Origin: Pseudomonas marginalis
Lineage (GTDB): Bacteria; Pseudomonadota; Gammaproteobacteria; Pseudomonadales; Pseudomonadaceae
Reading direction: 5' to 3'
Length of the DNA: 64,000 nt
Assembly (NCBI RefSeq): GCF_008692035.1
Contig: NZ_VTFG01000002.1
Span: 930,001 to 994,000 of the forward strand
The position numbers and the translations under genes are program-made. Positions 51,589 through 61,078 of this stretch are shown piece by piece (within the stretch, counting starts at the first letter, position 1; every line of letters begins with the position of its first letter). The notes beneath the pieces are model-generated. The model was not told where the DNA came from. It saw only the letters and a program-made list of their open reading frames with translations, and searched no databases.

Positions 51589-53199
51589 TTAGGTCCGTTC
51601 AGGAAGATCAGGATTGGCCGCAGGCTCATCCTCGGGGCGAGCCGTTGGTGACACGGATAGGCCGTCATCACGCCTACGCTTCACTTCAAGCGCACGCTGT
51701 TCGTGGTTCTCTTCCCAATCGCTGCCGTCGTAAAGCATGGATTCCTTGGCGAGCGTGCTTACGCCAATATCGATGCGCTTTTCGGCGGCATTGATGTCTT
51801 TGAGCGGATCAACGGTGCCAGGACCATCACCCACCCATAGCGACCCGCTGTACGCATAGCGCAGCAACGGGTGGTCGAAAAACCCGGGAGCCTCAATGTC
51901 TCCCTGCGCCACGGCCTCTTCAAGCCAATGCTCGTACACGGGCTGGCAGAAATGTTGGCCCAGGAAATCACGGCAACCGCGAACGAACTGCCAAGCCTCC
52001 ATCACCGCAGCACGCGCGGCGGTGTAACTGGCGGTAAAGTGCTTGATCAGCACCTCATACGGCAGCTCCAGGGCCATGCCGATCTGCCGGAGCATGGCGA
52101 GCACGAACGGATCGAAAGCCATGTTCGGTCGACCGGGTGATGCGGTATCGATCGACGCACCGTCGTCCAGCTCGGCGACAATGCCGCCACTGAGTGAGCC
52201 GTCCCAACCGCCCTGGTCCCGGCCGGCGGGTTTATCGCCACCCACCGGGGTGTTGCCGGTAACGGCCGATGCCAGAGGGCTGAGATTGCCGCCCTGCCCG
52301 GGCTTGATGAACACGGCGAAGAACGCAGACACCACCGCCGCTTCCAGCTCGGCATCGGTGTAGCGATCCAACTGTTTGAGCTTCTCGATCACCGGCGCCA
52401 GGTACGGCACACCGCGTGGCTGGCCCACCCGACGCCGCCGGTACACATGCAGCAGCACCCGACCGCCACGCTCGTTGAAGAACGGGCGGTCATCCCAGAC
52501 GCGCTCTTTAACGCCCAGCGCCCCCGGGTGGCTGCGCAAAATGTGAGCCTTGATCGGTGCACCATCGGCGTCACGCTCGATGCCGGCCGTGAGGGCTTCC
52601 GTGTCGGCCTTGTTGCTAGGGTTACAAACCCGGTCGGCCTCAATCAGCTGGATGCACGCCGAGTAATGCTGGCCGGGTTGTTCTTTGTGCGTGAGCAACG
52701 TGAAGACGTCACCGCTGCTCAGCACAGACCGCCAGGTCAGATCCTGCAGGCCGTAGAAATTCTGCTCGCGGGTGATGTCACAGCAGGTGGTTTCCGCCCA
52801 GGATTTGAACAGCGATTCCGTTTTGCGCTGCCACTCCCTGGCATGGTCTTCGTCCCAGCCCAAAATCGAGCGATTGACCACGGACTTGAGCGCCAGGCCG
52901 GTGCCGACCGTCTTCGTCGTCACCGTATTGATCGCACCGCCGCCGATGGGGTTGTTGCGTTCTAGGTCTCGGCAGCGTTCGCGAAGCGTGGGCAAGTCGG
53001 GCAGCAGATCTGCCGCCGCACTGCCTGCCGTCGGGGTCCAAGCGCTCAGCGAACGCTTGGCCTTCGACGCGCCGCTGTAACCGCCCAAGGCAGTCATGGT
53101 CAACCGGGCGTGCATGCGCTTGGCGCCGCGCTCGGGGCTGAGCCAGGTGATGGCCTTATCCAGCAGCGTCGGCTCTGGCACTTTCGGTGCGCGGCTCAT
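51589..53199 (-). CDS. Portal protein, lambda B-like
   Basis: 536-aa lambda-family portal. SLSAWTPTAGSAAADLLPDLPTLRERCRDL is only described here as the N-terminal Asp/Arg-rich part; FINERGGRVLLHVYRRRR and YEVLIKHFTASY are core motifs. It overlaps gpW by four bases and S49 by none. Confidence 0.92.
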   Translation of the reverse strand: MSRAPKVPEPTLLDKAITWLSPERGAKRMHARLTMTALGGYSGASKAKRSLSAWTPTAGSAAADLLPDLPTLRERCRDLERNNPIGGGAINTVTTKTVGTGLALKSVVNRSILGWDEDHAREWQRKTESLFKSWAETTCCDITREQNFYGLQDLTWRSVLSSGDVFTLLTHKEQPGQHYSACIQLIEADRVCNPSNKADTEALTAGIERDADGAPIKAHILRSHPGALGVKERVWDDRPFFNERGGRVLLHVYRRRRVGQPRGVPYLAPVIEKLKQLDRYTDAELEAAVVSAFFAVFIKPGQGGNLSPLASAVTGNTPVGGDKPAGRDQGGWDGSLSGGIVAELDDGASIDTASPGRPNMAFDPFVLAMLRQIGMALELPYEVLIKHFTASYTAARAAVMEAWQFVRGCRDFLGQHFCQPVYEHWLEEAVAQGDIEAPGFFDHPLLRYAYSGSLWVGDGPGTVDPLKDINAAEKRIDIGVSTLAKESMLYDGSDWEENHEQRALEVKRRRDDGLSVSPTARPEDEPAANPDLPERT

Positions 53200-53417
53200 C
53201 GCGGCGTAATCCCACGCAGCACGATCCCCCGGGGACGGCCACTTTCCAGGCGATCAACTTGCTGTTGCCAGTAGTCGATCGTCTTGGTGATTTCGGCAAG
53301 GTCGGCGTATTCCAATTGCCGGGTGCCGATGCGGTAGCTCTGCTTTTGGCTGACCTTCATGCTCGCATCGAGCCAGGCTTGCAGCTGGCCCTGCGCTTGT
53401 TCCAGGGTGATAGCCAT
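53196..53417 (-). CDS. Head-tail joining protein gpW-like
   Basis: 73-aa, lambda W-type: short N-terminal helices, YADLAEITKTIDYWQQQVDRLE and a basic C-terminus. Position (terminase-W-portal) fits exactly. Confidence 0.85.
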   Translation of the reverse strand: MAITLEQAQGQLQAWLDASMKVSQKQSYRIGTRQLEYADLAEITKTIDYWQQQVDRLESGRPRGIVLRGITPR

Positions 53418-53420
53418 GAA

Positions 53421-55733
53421 TTAATTCCTGCGTTGGGAGAGCACGCGCATTGCACTACGGCGCCCAGAAACAACTCTCCCGCCAGAGGGCGGGAGATTGG
53501 GTGGTTCGACGGGTGGTGTCGGTTCCGGACCGGTCCCGTCCGTTTCGGGATCGGGTTCTGCCTCGGATTGATCCGGCTCGGGTGGGTCAAACAACGCACC
53601 CTGACGGATCTGTGCATCGAGCCCAGCCCAGTCTTGCTCCCGCATTAAATGCGTTTTCAGAGAGCGGGCCGCGTGCAACGCGTACGTCTCGCAGTCGGTA
53701 CCTTCGTTGGGTTGGCCGGCCTTTTTCTGCCAGACCTTGCGGTAGTGGTGTCGCCGGCTGGGCGCCTTCACTTCGGCGGTGATCTGCCGGAAATAATCCG
53801 GTCGCACCGTTTTGTAAAAGTGCATCCGACCTGGGCCATCACCGGTCAACGGCAGACGGCCCTCAATCCACAGATCCTTGGCCCGCGACGTGCCGACAAT
53901 GTAAGGGCGTAGGCCGTACTTCGAAGCCTTTTGCTCTTTGTCCGTATCGACACCCTGCCGAGGGGCGCTGAAGATCTCCCGACGCTCATCGTCGCGTGTG
54001 TTGCCGCGCTCGCTCGCGCCCTTGATCGCCATCACGCCGTTGCGCTGATGTTTACGGCAAAACGCATACGCCGCGTCCTGGGTGATGGTGCCGTCCGAGG
54101 TATCCAGCGAAGTAGCCAGCACTCTCAGCTTGGCGCCGCAGGCGTGTGAAATCGGCGCAAACAGCAACTTTTCCAGATCAAGCCAGACGCCCTGGTCGGG
54201 CAGTACCACCTCGCCGTAAATCTCGCCCCAGTAGATCAGCCAGGATTCCTCGCCTCGGCCCCAGGCCCGCATCACCACCGCCAGGCGATCGTGCTGCACG
54301 TCGACGCCGGCGGTGATCACCAGGCCCCCCATGGGCACAAACATCTCCGGGTAGTCCTCTGCCCGCTCAGCCAGTTTATCGGCCTCAGGCAGGTCGGATT
54401 TGTACTCGTAGGCACGGCCCTGTTTCTGGTTGACGAACTTGATCAGCAACGACAGGTTGCCAATCGACGCCTGGTGTTCGGCGTTGAGTTTCTCCCGCAC
54501 GATGTCGGCCAGGCTGGTACCGGGCAGACACGCATACAATTCGTTCAGCTCAATGAAACCGGCACGACCAGCAAAGGGTTTAGTCGGTACCCAGCCGCAA
54601 TAGGGGTCGCCGGCGGCGATGGCGTTGTACACCGTATTGCGAATGTTCTCTTTGCGCTGGTAGTCGTCCCAGCAACTGCCACAGTGCGGGCAGGCGTAAT
54701 AGGCTGTATCCGGAAGCGCTCGACCGTAGATTTCATGGGGCTGATCAAGTATTTGAGCAAGCTTTACGGCCCCTTTCCCCAGGCGCTTTAAATCCTTGAC
54801 CAGATCGGCATTATCTCTAAGCCAATCATCATCACGTTTATCTAATGCGTCGAAATGGGACTGTTCGTCCTGCTCAAACCATTTGATGTGCTCGAAATCC
54901 AAGACGTGAGATTTGCCACAATCCTGGCAAATAACCGGCAGCACCCGGCAGTCAGTCTGGGCCAGACGCGCCTCGGTCTTGCTCGCGCCCTTGATCGCCG
55001 GCGTACCGCCCACCAGCATCTTGGAGCCGGGGTAGCGTTTGCCGCGCTCCTCCAGCAGGGCGATCGCATCACCCTGCCCCTTTACGTCATCGCTGGTATC
55101 GTCCGGTTCTTCCACCACCGATAAGCCCACCGACGAAGTGGACTTAACGTTGCCGGGTGAGTTCGACGCTACCAGTTTGAGGAACCCGCCCGGGAAGGTC
55201 TTATGGTCCCAACGGTTCCCCGAGGTGCGGCTCACATCGACCGGCATCAATTTGGCCACCTCAGTGTTCGCCGTCACGCCGAACTTGAGCTTTTCATCGT
55301 GGAAGTTTTTGCCGTCTTTTTCCTTGGCAAACAGGATCATGATCGGGCGCGGCAGGTGATGGATGAACTTGAACAGGTAGCCGATCAAGAACCACGTCCA
55401 GCCGATCTGCGCCGCCTTCATCAGGTCGACCTCGCTCACCCGGGGATCATCCAGGGCAGCGGCAACGCCGAGGAAGTAAGGCGTGTAGTGGAAATCGTAC
55501 AGGCCGTGCAGCACGCCGCTTTCAGCGGGCAGGTAAAACTCGGTGCTCAGGTAGTGCGCGGTCGGGATGTCACGCGGCGGGTTGAATTCCCCCGCCGCTG
55601 CCAACAAGCTTCGCGCCAAGTTTTCGCGCGTAGCCTGCAATTCGCTCGGTTGTAGGTCCAGCAATTTTGGCCACCACTGATCGATCAACCGTGACTTTTT
55701 GCACGCTCTCGATTTCCTGAATGATGCGTTCAA
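53421..55733 (-). CDS. Terminase large subunit, GpA family
   Basis: Up to 770-aa packaging motor. The adenine/Walker A-like motif is MKAAQIGWTW (about 104-113), Walker B is SVVEEPDD. The C-terminal nuclease has DVQHDRLAVV and ETYALHAARS. The first in-frame start is TTG at 55733, overlapping the small subunit by 164 bases; a shorter start downstream (TTG codons near 55,660) is possible, so the 5' end is uncertain. Confidence 0.92.
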   Translation of the reverse strand: MNASFRKSRACKKSRLIDQWWPKLLDLQPSELQATRENLARSLLAAAGEFNPPRDIPTAHYLSTEFYLPAESGVLHGLYDFHYTPYFLGVAAALDDPRVSEVDLMKAAQIGWTWFLIGYLFKFIHHLPRPIMILFAKEKDGKNFHDEKLKFGVTANTEVAKLMPVDVSRTSGNRWDHKTFPGGFLKLVASNSPGNVKSTSSVGLSVVEEPDDTSDDVKGQGDAIALLEERGKRYPGSKMLVGGTPAIKGASKTEARLAQTDCRVLPVICQDCGKSHVLDFEHIKWFEQDEQSHFDALDKRDDDWLRDNADLVKDLKRLGKGAVKLAQILDQPHEIYGRALPDTAYYACPHCGSCWDDYQRKENIRNTVYNAIAAGDPYCGWVPTKPFAGRAGFIELNELYACLPGTSLADIVREKLNAEHQASIGNLSLLIKFVNQKQGRAYEYKSDLPEADKLAERAEDYPEMFVPMGGLVITAGVDVQHDRLAVVMRAWGRGEESWLIYWGEIYGEVVLPDQGVWLDLEKLLFAPISHACGAKLRVLATSLDTSDGTITQDAAYAFCRKHQRNGVMAIKGASERGNTRDDERREIFSAPRQGVDTDKEQKASKYGLRPYIVGTSRAKDLWIEGRLPLTGDGPGRMHFYKTVRPDYFRQITAEVKAPSRRHHYRKVWQKKAGQPNEGTDCETYALHAARSLKTHLMREQDWAGLDAQIRQGALFDPPEPDQSEAEPDPETDGTGPEPTPPVEPPNLPPSGGRVVSGRRSAMRVLSQRRN

Positions 55734-56067
55734 GGCCGCCCAGGTATTCCCGGTTTGCGAAACTGGCCCAGTCGATAAGCACCCGATCAGCCTCGCCAGC
55801 CGGAATCAATGAACGCAGTTTTTCGTGATACAGCAGGCGACCGTTAGCGGCCTTGACTCGGCCTTCATCGATCCGCACAGCGTTAAGTTCTTCCAACTGG
55901 CTGCCTCCGCGCCCAGCGGCTTTTGCGCGCAAGTCGCGGATGTAAGCAATCCGGATTTCATCTAGGCAGGCTGTCTGCCAATCGCTTATGCCGATTCCCT
56001 TCAGCACGTCGCGGGCGTTTCGCTCGCTCATGTCCAGGTGATCAGCAATTTCACGCTGTGTAGACAT
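55570..56067 (-). CDS. Terminase small subunit, Nu1-like
   Basis: 165-aa DNA-recognition subunit. The N-terminal winged-helix (STQREIADHLDMSERNARDVL is cut to pattern: REIADHLDMS) recognises cos; the C-terminal half binds the large subunit. GGAG lies six bases before ATG 56067; the ATG at 56073 is too close to it. Confidence 0.85.
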   Translation of the reverse strand: MSTQREIADHLDMSERNARDVLKGIGISDWQTACLDEIRIAYIRDLRAKAAGRGGSQLEELNAVRIDEGRVKAANGRLLYHEKLRSLIPAGEADRVLIDWASFANREYLGGLERIIQEIESVQKVTVDRSVVAKIAGPTTERIAGYARKLGAKLVGSGGGIQPAA

Positions 56068-56276
56068 GCTCATCTCCAAGGTCAGGACTAGGAAGCGGAA
56101 CCCCCTATGTCGGGTTGAATCTGCAAAAAAGTCGGGGTTCGAATTACCCCGATGGCCCCGCTGCCTGGAAGGACCCATTGATTTTGGGTCGCAAGTCGAC
56201 CTGTCAAGCCAAAACCCCGACAAATCATTGAAAAATCGCCATTTTTTGAGGAGAAATGCACGAAGCCGACAAGAGG

Positions 56277-57014
56277 TCAGCCTCGCTCCATCTCCCGTGC
56301 CAGGGCGCGCCGGAACAGCGGCTCGAACTCGGCCTCGGCGACGCGATTGGCTACCCCGTAGAAGTCAAAGCGCCGCCGATACGTCGGGCGCTTGACGAAG
56401 ATCAGGATGGGCCGTGCCCCGTTGCCGATCCGCTGCCAGATACCCAAAGGGCCGGTGCCGTTGCCAGGTCGACCCACGAAATAGTCCGGTGCGTTGCGGT
56501 TACGGCGCCGGCTGCGCTGAGTGCGGTTGGCCATGAAGCCCGACACCCGCTCAGCTGCTCCGAGTGCGGACAATATCTGCACGATCTGGCCGCGACTGAT
56601 GTTGCCGTTGCCATCCATCCTGGCACGCCGACCAGGGACGGCGTACATGTCCGCTGGCATCAAACCGTAGTGGATCAGCGCTTTCTCAAATCGCTTGTGT
56701 GGTCGGTTGCCACCGTCAATGTGCACCGGCAAGTACTTGGACGCGGGCACACCTGAGCTGGCTTCGTCCTTGATCCACACACGGGCAAACAGGCGGCTGG
56801 TCGTGGCACTGCGCTTGAAGACCGAGTTGAGCGTCCAGCGCGTGGGCCGATCAAACACCCGCTCCAGCTCGGCCTTCTCTGCCGCCTGTACGCGTTCAGC
56901 GGTGAAGGTCAACGCTTTGGCAGCGGCTATCGGCACCTTCGACTTGCTGAGCCCACGCATCTCCCTGACGATCTTGTCGATGTTGTCACGCATCTCAAGT
57001 CGCATCATGGTCAT
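56277..57014 (-). CDS. Phage protein of unknown function upstream of terminase
   Basis: About 245-aa basic protein, with Arg-rich stretch RTQRSRRRNRN and a KYLPVHIDGGNRPHKRFEKAL segment that recalls minor tail protein Z-like families. Its place between holin and terminase is unusual for a tail protein. Start among three close ATGs (57014, 57008, 57005) is uncertain. Confidence 0.6.
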   Translation of the reverse strand: MTMMRLEMRDNIDKIVREMRGLSKSKVPIAAAKALTFTAERVQAAEKAELERVFDRPTRWTLNSVFKRSATTSRLFARVWIKDEASSGVPASKYLPVHIDGGNRPHKRFEKALIHYGLMPADMYAVPGRRARMDGNGNISRGQIVQILSALGAAERVSGFMANRTQRSRRRNRNAPDYFVGRPGNGTGPLGIWQRIGNGARPILIFVKRPTYRRRFDFYGVANRVAEAEFEPLFRRALAREMERG

Positions 57015-57027
57015 TGCCCCTGGATGC

Positions 57028-57372
57028 TTATGGTCCAGCTTCACCGTTGGCCTGTGCTTCACGCAGACCAAGGCGCTTGACCGCCCAGCGCTCATAAAGT
57101 CCGATCGCTACGTCGGCGCCTGCCATGGCGGTCAGGCATCCAAGCGCACCGGACGTCCAGATCGACATGCCCGCCGCATACAGCAGCATGATCGCCGACA
57201 CTCCGCACACCACGCAGGCGCCGGACCGAAGGGCCAATCGGCGGATCAATGCCCAGCCACGCGTCCCTTCCTTGTCCGCTCTCCACATCTCGCCCGACAC
57301 ACCGCCCACCAGGGCCAGGACGATCACTAACCAGATCGGCATTTCTGCCAGCGCTTGCTGTTCGTTCGTCAT
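57028..57372 (-). CDS. Prophage holin
   Basis: 114-aa three-span holin, almost the same protein as the tailocin holin (24898-25242); the ends differ (REAQANGEAGP against NEAPTSRSDQQ). It sits at the head of the late operon, far from the endolysin at 34 kb. The same split is seen in the tailocin. Confidence 0.88.
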   Translation of the reverse strand: MTNEQQALAEMPIWLVIVLALVGGVSGEMWRADKEGTRGWALIRRLALRSGACVVCGVSAIMLLYAAGMSIWTSGALGCLTAMAGADVAIGLYERWAVKRLGLREAQANGEAGP

Positions 57373-57390
57373 TGGCCTACTCCGTAAACG

Positions 57391-57415
57391 AAAAAGCCCT
57401 GCGCTAGGCAGGGCT
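57391..57415 (-). terminator. Terminator in front of the holin
   Basis: 8-bp AGCCCTGC/GCAGGGCT stem, then T5 on the minus strand; between the DUF2513 gene and the holin. Confidence 0.8.
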
Positions 57416-57430
57416 CAAAAACGTTGTTGT

Positions 57431-57742
57431 CTAGTGGATGGGTAGTTCACTGCTGCGCAAACTCAACCTCCTACTTCTGTCGAGATAGTTATATCCCGCA
57501 TTGGTGACACGCTGGATACGTATATCCGGTGCTTCCCCTTCAACATTGATACAGCCCAAATCTACAAGCAGCTCAATATGGCCATCCACTACAACACCGG
57601 CCCAATGGACACACTCGGCACTGGAGAATTTGCCGCGAATATCCTTGGCCGATAAATCGAGCTTCCAGTCATCGGAGTTCTTGATGCATACCTCTAAAAT
57701 CTTGATCAACAGCTTCTGATCTCGCTCCATTTTCAGCTCCAA
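57431..57742 (-). CDS. DUF2513 phage protein
   Basis: 103-aa DUF2513-type protein: ERDQKLLIKILEVC at the start, IRIQRVTNAGYNYLD near the end (a winged-helix-like pattern). It is common in phage accessory positions; the function is unknown. Confidence 0.75.
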   Translation of the reverse strand: MELKMERDQKLLIKILEVCIKNSDDWKLDLSAKDIRGKFSSAECVHWAGVVVDGHIELLVDLGCINVEGEAPDIRIQRVTNAGYNYLDRSRRLSLRSSELPIH

Positions 57743-57789
57743 TGGGAAAAATTATCTATGCGAGATCGTACGCCTGACGAGAAATAAAA

Positions 57790-57812
57790 AACCCGGCTCA
57801 AATGGCCGGGTT
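57790..57812 (-). terminator. Terminator upstream of the DUF2513 gene
   Basis: AACCCGGC/GCCGGGTT stem with 7-nt loop and T-rich tail on the minus strand. Confidence 0.82.
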
Positions 57813-57993
57813 TGCTAGGTGTGAACTGCTTCAATCTTTGGGTCGCACCTATCGAAGATGACTACTTTTTACAGGTGGATTCCGATGGCAGCAAGCAGAT
57901 TTTAATGCCACAGATCAATATGGGGGCAACGTGGGTGTAACACAGGTACAACGCAGGGATAACGCATTAATTCGGCTATCGCTTTTGGTTCTG

Positions 57994-58269
57994 TGTCCCA
58001 TACGTCCCATAGACTTTGAACTCTTTGGGACAGCTGAGAATGCCTAAATCAAAGGCGTGTCCCATAGTCCCATTGCTTTTATCCTTTTCTCGCATATAGA
58101 GAGAAAATAATAAAACGCGTGCGCGAAGCACACGCGAGTACGAACGCGCTACGCACACATGCGAGGAAAGTAGTGATTTGTATGGGGCTATGGGACAACC
58201 CGCTAACCGCGTGGCCTGCAGCTGTCCACTAGAGCTAAAAACCCTTGGGACCGAACGGGACAATGGGAC
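57994..58269. other. Iteron cluster, candidate replication origin
   Basis: Nine copies of GTCCCA/TGGGAC in 276 bases: plus-sense at 57995, 58004, 58059, 58067; minus-sense at 58026, 58191, 58246, 58256 (one base off) and 58264. The two outer groups are inverted against each other and enclose an A/T-rich stretch with a TTTCTC...GAGAAA dyad (58086-58107) and a GC-rich hairpin (58116-58136). It follows the Q-like gene and lies close to the VapE primase gene. It also covers the presumed late promoter. Confidence 0.6.
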
Positions 58270-58283
58270 AGAGCAAATCGAAG

Positions 58284-58649
58284 TCATGCCGCCTTTCCCA
58301 GTAAAAAACCGGCAATGCACAGGTGGGCCTCATGCAAACGTTGATAATAGGTGTCACGGCTACACCCACAGTGAAGGTACTTCTGAGAAAGGAGGCTTTC
58401 ATAGTTGCAGTAGTGCTCAACCACCACTAACGCCAGCTCTGGTGACAAGTGCTTGTTAACGATCAGCTCAATATCAGCTGACTCATCCAGCAGCACCCGA
58501 CTGCCTCGAGTTCCACGTATCAACTCGCCCTTGCACGCCATCAATACTGCGATTATGTTGCCGCCGGTCGAGCCTCCGTCGTTACAAGTAGAAAGTTGAT
58601 GCAACTCCTGCGCCCAGATCTTGAGCATTTCATCAATTCGCTTAATCAT
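58284..58649 (-). CDS. Putative late antiterminator, Q-like
   Basis: 121-aa from ATG 58649 (MIKRIDEMLKIWAQEL), overlapping the primase stop. The C-terminal HTH (about 88-112, CSRDTYYQRLHEAH) resembles the DNA-binding part of Pseudomonas phage Q-like proteins. Several terminators downstream (57.8, 57.4, 34.4 kb) support antitermination of the late operon. It is an inference from position and HTH. Confidence 0.6.
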   Translation of the reverse strand: MIKRIDEMLKIWAQELHQLSTCNDGGSTGGNIIAVLMACKGELIRGTRGSRVLLDESADIELIVNKHLSPELALVVVEHYCNYESLLSQKYLHCGCSRDTYYQRLHEAHLCIAGFLLGKAA

Positions 58650-60861
58650 CGAAGCAAGGCTCCTCATCCACAACTTGCAATAAGGCCGACGTGCTCCCCC
58701 ACCCGTCCGGCCTTTTGTAAGCCCATGGCCGACGCCCGCTTTTCCGCAGCGCCGGCAAGCGCACACGCAGCCAACCCAACCGCTGCATAATCGCACCCAC
58801 ACGAATTTGATCCGGCTTGTTCCAGTGCCCGAAATCCAGCTTTAGCGCTTGGGTTAAAATCTCGGCTCCCGTGGCCGTCTCGCCAATCTGTGACTCCTCC
58901 AGCCAGGTCAGAATCGGCCCCTCCCATTCATCCACCACAAAGCGCTCTTCCTGCTCCTCCGCAAACAACGGGGCTTCCTCCCGAACAACCCACCAGATGT
59001 CACCGGCCTCGTAACAAAACATGGCCTCGGCCCACAGCTGGTCGCGGATCTGACGCAGCAGGTCTAGATCAACTTTGGTACAAGCGACCGGCCAGTAACG
59101 CCGGTTACCTGTAGCGTCCTTGAGGTACTCACTCTGGTTGGTGGTTCCCGCGAAAACACACTGGCGTGGCACGTCCACAGATCTGCGTCCGTAGCTCTCG
59201 CGATAAGTATCATTTGAGGCTGAGAAGAATTGCTTAGCCTTGGTGGACTCGGCCTTATTGAAACTATCCAACTCTCCGAGCTCTACGATCCACTTACCTC
59301 GTATGGTCTGAAAGGCGTCTTTATCACCCAACGCAAATGGCGTATCCATGAACCATTGCCCCCCAAGAATACCTAGCGCCGTCGACTTACCAGCGCCTTG
59401 GGCACCTTCGAGGATGATCACAGAGTCAGCCTTACAGCCCGGAGACATGACCCGTCCCACCGCCGAAATCAGCCAGCGCCTACCAACCTTAGAGCTGTAG
59501 TTGGTTGGCGCAACACCCATCACGTCAGTTAACCAACTGTCGAGCCGGGGCACGCGGTCCCATTCAAGCTTTCCCAAGTAATCACGTACGGGGTGAAAAG
59601 CGTGATCGTGTGCAACCACACTCACTGCTTCCATAACATGAGACATCTTGACCCTAAAGTTGTACTGCTGGGCGAGCCACTTCATTACTCGCACGTCATC
59701 AATATCTGCCCACTCGCCAACACCGCCGCCGTACGGAGCGGCACGCAACTTGATGATCTTCGAACTAAACATGCAGAAACCGATGACCCCGGCCCAGCGC
59801 TCATCATTGCCAAGGATCAGTTCCACATTTTGCATGTGCGCAATCAATGCCCCGCTCTCACTGCGAGCCAACCTGTCCTTCCAGCCGCCTGCCGCAGGCG
59901 GTTTTACGACGGCGAGTACCTGGCGGCGCACGGCCTCAAGACCTTCCGCGACATGGAGATCGTTGAAGTCGGTCCACTTGACCTCACGTTCGCCGGAAAA
60001 AATCGGCGCTACCACCTGCCCGCCGACAACTAAAGCCGCGTTGTTGGCTTTTTCCTCTCCAGGATTCCAGGGTGTGCCGTTTGGACGTTTAGTTTTCCAA
60101 TCGTCATCGCGACAGATAATCAAAGGACACCCAGGAAAGCGTGCACGCATAGACTTAGCTACTGAGAGCAAATTGCCCGCGTCAAAAGCTATCGCCACTG
60201 CCTGCGAGGTTGCCATGTGCAGGCTGGCGCCAGTGGCATACCCCTCGCAGATTAACAGCGGCTCTCCCGGCTCGGGATGCCCACCGATTAAGTGAAAGGC
60301 TCCCGTCTTAGACATGCCCGCAGGCCAATACATCTTGTCGCGCCCGGTGTCTTCCTGCTTGCTAGGGAAAATAACTTGAAGCCCAACAATGTCATCCTGG
60401 ACATTGCACATCGGGACCAACACCGCACCAGTACGCGGCGCATAACGAACTCTGAAACCAACAATGTGCTTTCGATCCAGGTAGGCGCTTTTACCCTTTT
60501 CAGGCATACGTTTGAACAAACCCGATGCACGATTAGCTGCACGCCGAGCCGCGTTAGCCGCAACCTCCGCAGCACGGCGCTTGGCGTCCTCTTGCCGCGC
60601 ACGCATGACCTCCCGCTCTTCGGCGGACAGACGCCCCGCCTTGACCTTGATTTTCTGAGTTTCACCTGAACGCCAATCCCCAAAACTCCCAAAAATGAGT
60701 GTTTCACCCTTTTCGGTGAGGTACTCATGCGCCACATACCAACCATTCTTTTCCTTACCTTTGTCCTGGGAAGTCTTGCAGCGAGTGAGTTTGCCGAAAG
60801 TCAGTGGTTGCTCTGGCTCCAGGCCGTAATCAGCAAATTGTCCGAGAACCTCATCAAGCAT
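58642..60861 (-). CDS. TOPRIM primase with VapE-type helicase domain
   Basis: 739-aa replication protein. A TOPRIM-like part (about 195-300, PLLICEGYATGASLHM, with CRDDDWK) and a VapE superfamily 3-like ATPase (Walker A EGAQGAGKST at about 485, later GTTNQSEYLKDATGNRRYWPV). Such proteins prime and unwind at phage origins. It is the only replication gene seen in the window. Confidence 0.9.
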   Translation of the reverse strand: MLDEVLGQFADYGLEPEQPLTFGKLTRCKTSQDKGKEKNGWYVAHEYLTEKGETLIFGSFGDWRSGETQKIKVKAGRLSAEEREVMRARQEDAKRRAAEVAANAARRAANRASGLFKRMPEKGKSAYLDRKHIVGFRVRYAPRTGAVLVPMCNVQDDIVGLQVIFPSKQEDTGRDKMYWPAGMSKTGAFHLIGGHPEPGEPLLICEGYATGASLHMATSQAVAIAFDAGNLLSVAKSMRARFPGCPLIICRDDDWKTKRPNGTPWNPGEEKANNAALVVGGQVVAPIFSGEREVKWTDFNDLHVAEGLEAVRRQVLAVVKPPAAGGWKDRLARSESGALIAHMQNVELILGNDERWAGVIGFCMFSSKIIKLRAAPYGGGVGEWADIDDVRVMKWLAQQYNFRVKMSHVMEAVSVVAHDHAFHPVRDYLGKLEWDRVPRLDSWLTDVMGVAPTNYSSKVGRRWLISAVGRVMSPGCKADSVIILEGAQGAGKSTALGILGGQWFMDTPFALGDKDAFQTIRGKWIVELGELDSFNKAESTKAKQFFSASNDTYRESYGRRSVDVPRQCVFAGTTNQSEYLKDATGNRRYWPVACTKVDLDLLRQIRDQLWAEAMFCYEAGDIWWVVREEAPLFAEEQEERFVVDEWEGPILTWLEESQIGETATGAEILTQALKLDFGHWNKPDQIRVGAIMQRLGWLRVRLPALRKSGRRPWAYKRPDGWGSTSALLQVVDEEPCFDD

Positions 60862-61078
60862 TGTGCGCCCTCCTCAGCTCATCGTAATTCTGGCAACTGA
60901 CGCATTGCGTGCAGCCTTCCAGGGCAATTCGTCGAGCTAATGGAATCGGGGCATCACACGTTTCGCAGTACAGGAAAGAATGGCAGACCATTTCCGCCTT
61001 CAGCGCATCTCTAGTCGCCAGTGCGCGCTCCATTCGTTCCTCGACCAGGTCGTTGGCCAGATCAGCAAGATTTGCCAT
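60854..61078 (-). CDS. DksA/TraR-like zinc protein
   Basis: 74-aa with a four-cysteine zinc motif: C38, C41, C56 and C59 (CETC...CTQC). Start ATG 61078 (MANLADLAND). Phage TraR/DksA-like proteins bind RNA polymerase's secondary channel and mimic ppGpp. It overlaps primase by 8 bases and the CII-like gene by 17. Confidence 0.85.
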   Translation of the reverse strand: MANLADLANDLVEERMERALATRDALKAEMVCHSFLYCETCDAPIPLARRIALEGCTQCVSCQNYDELRRAHNA

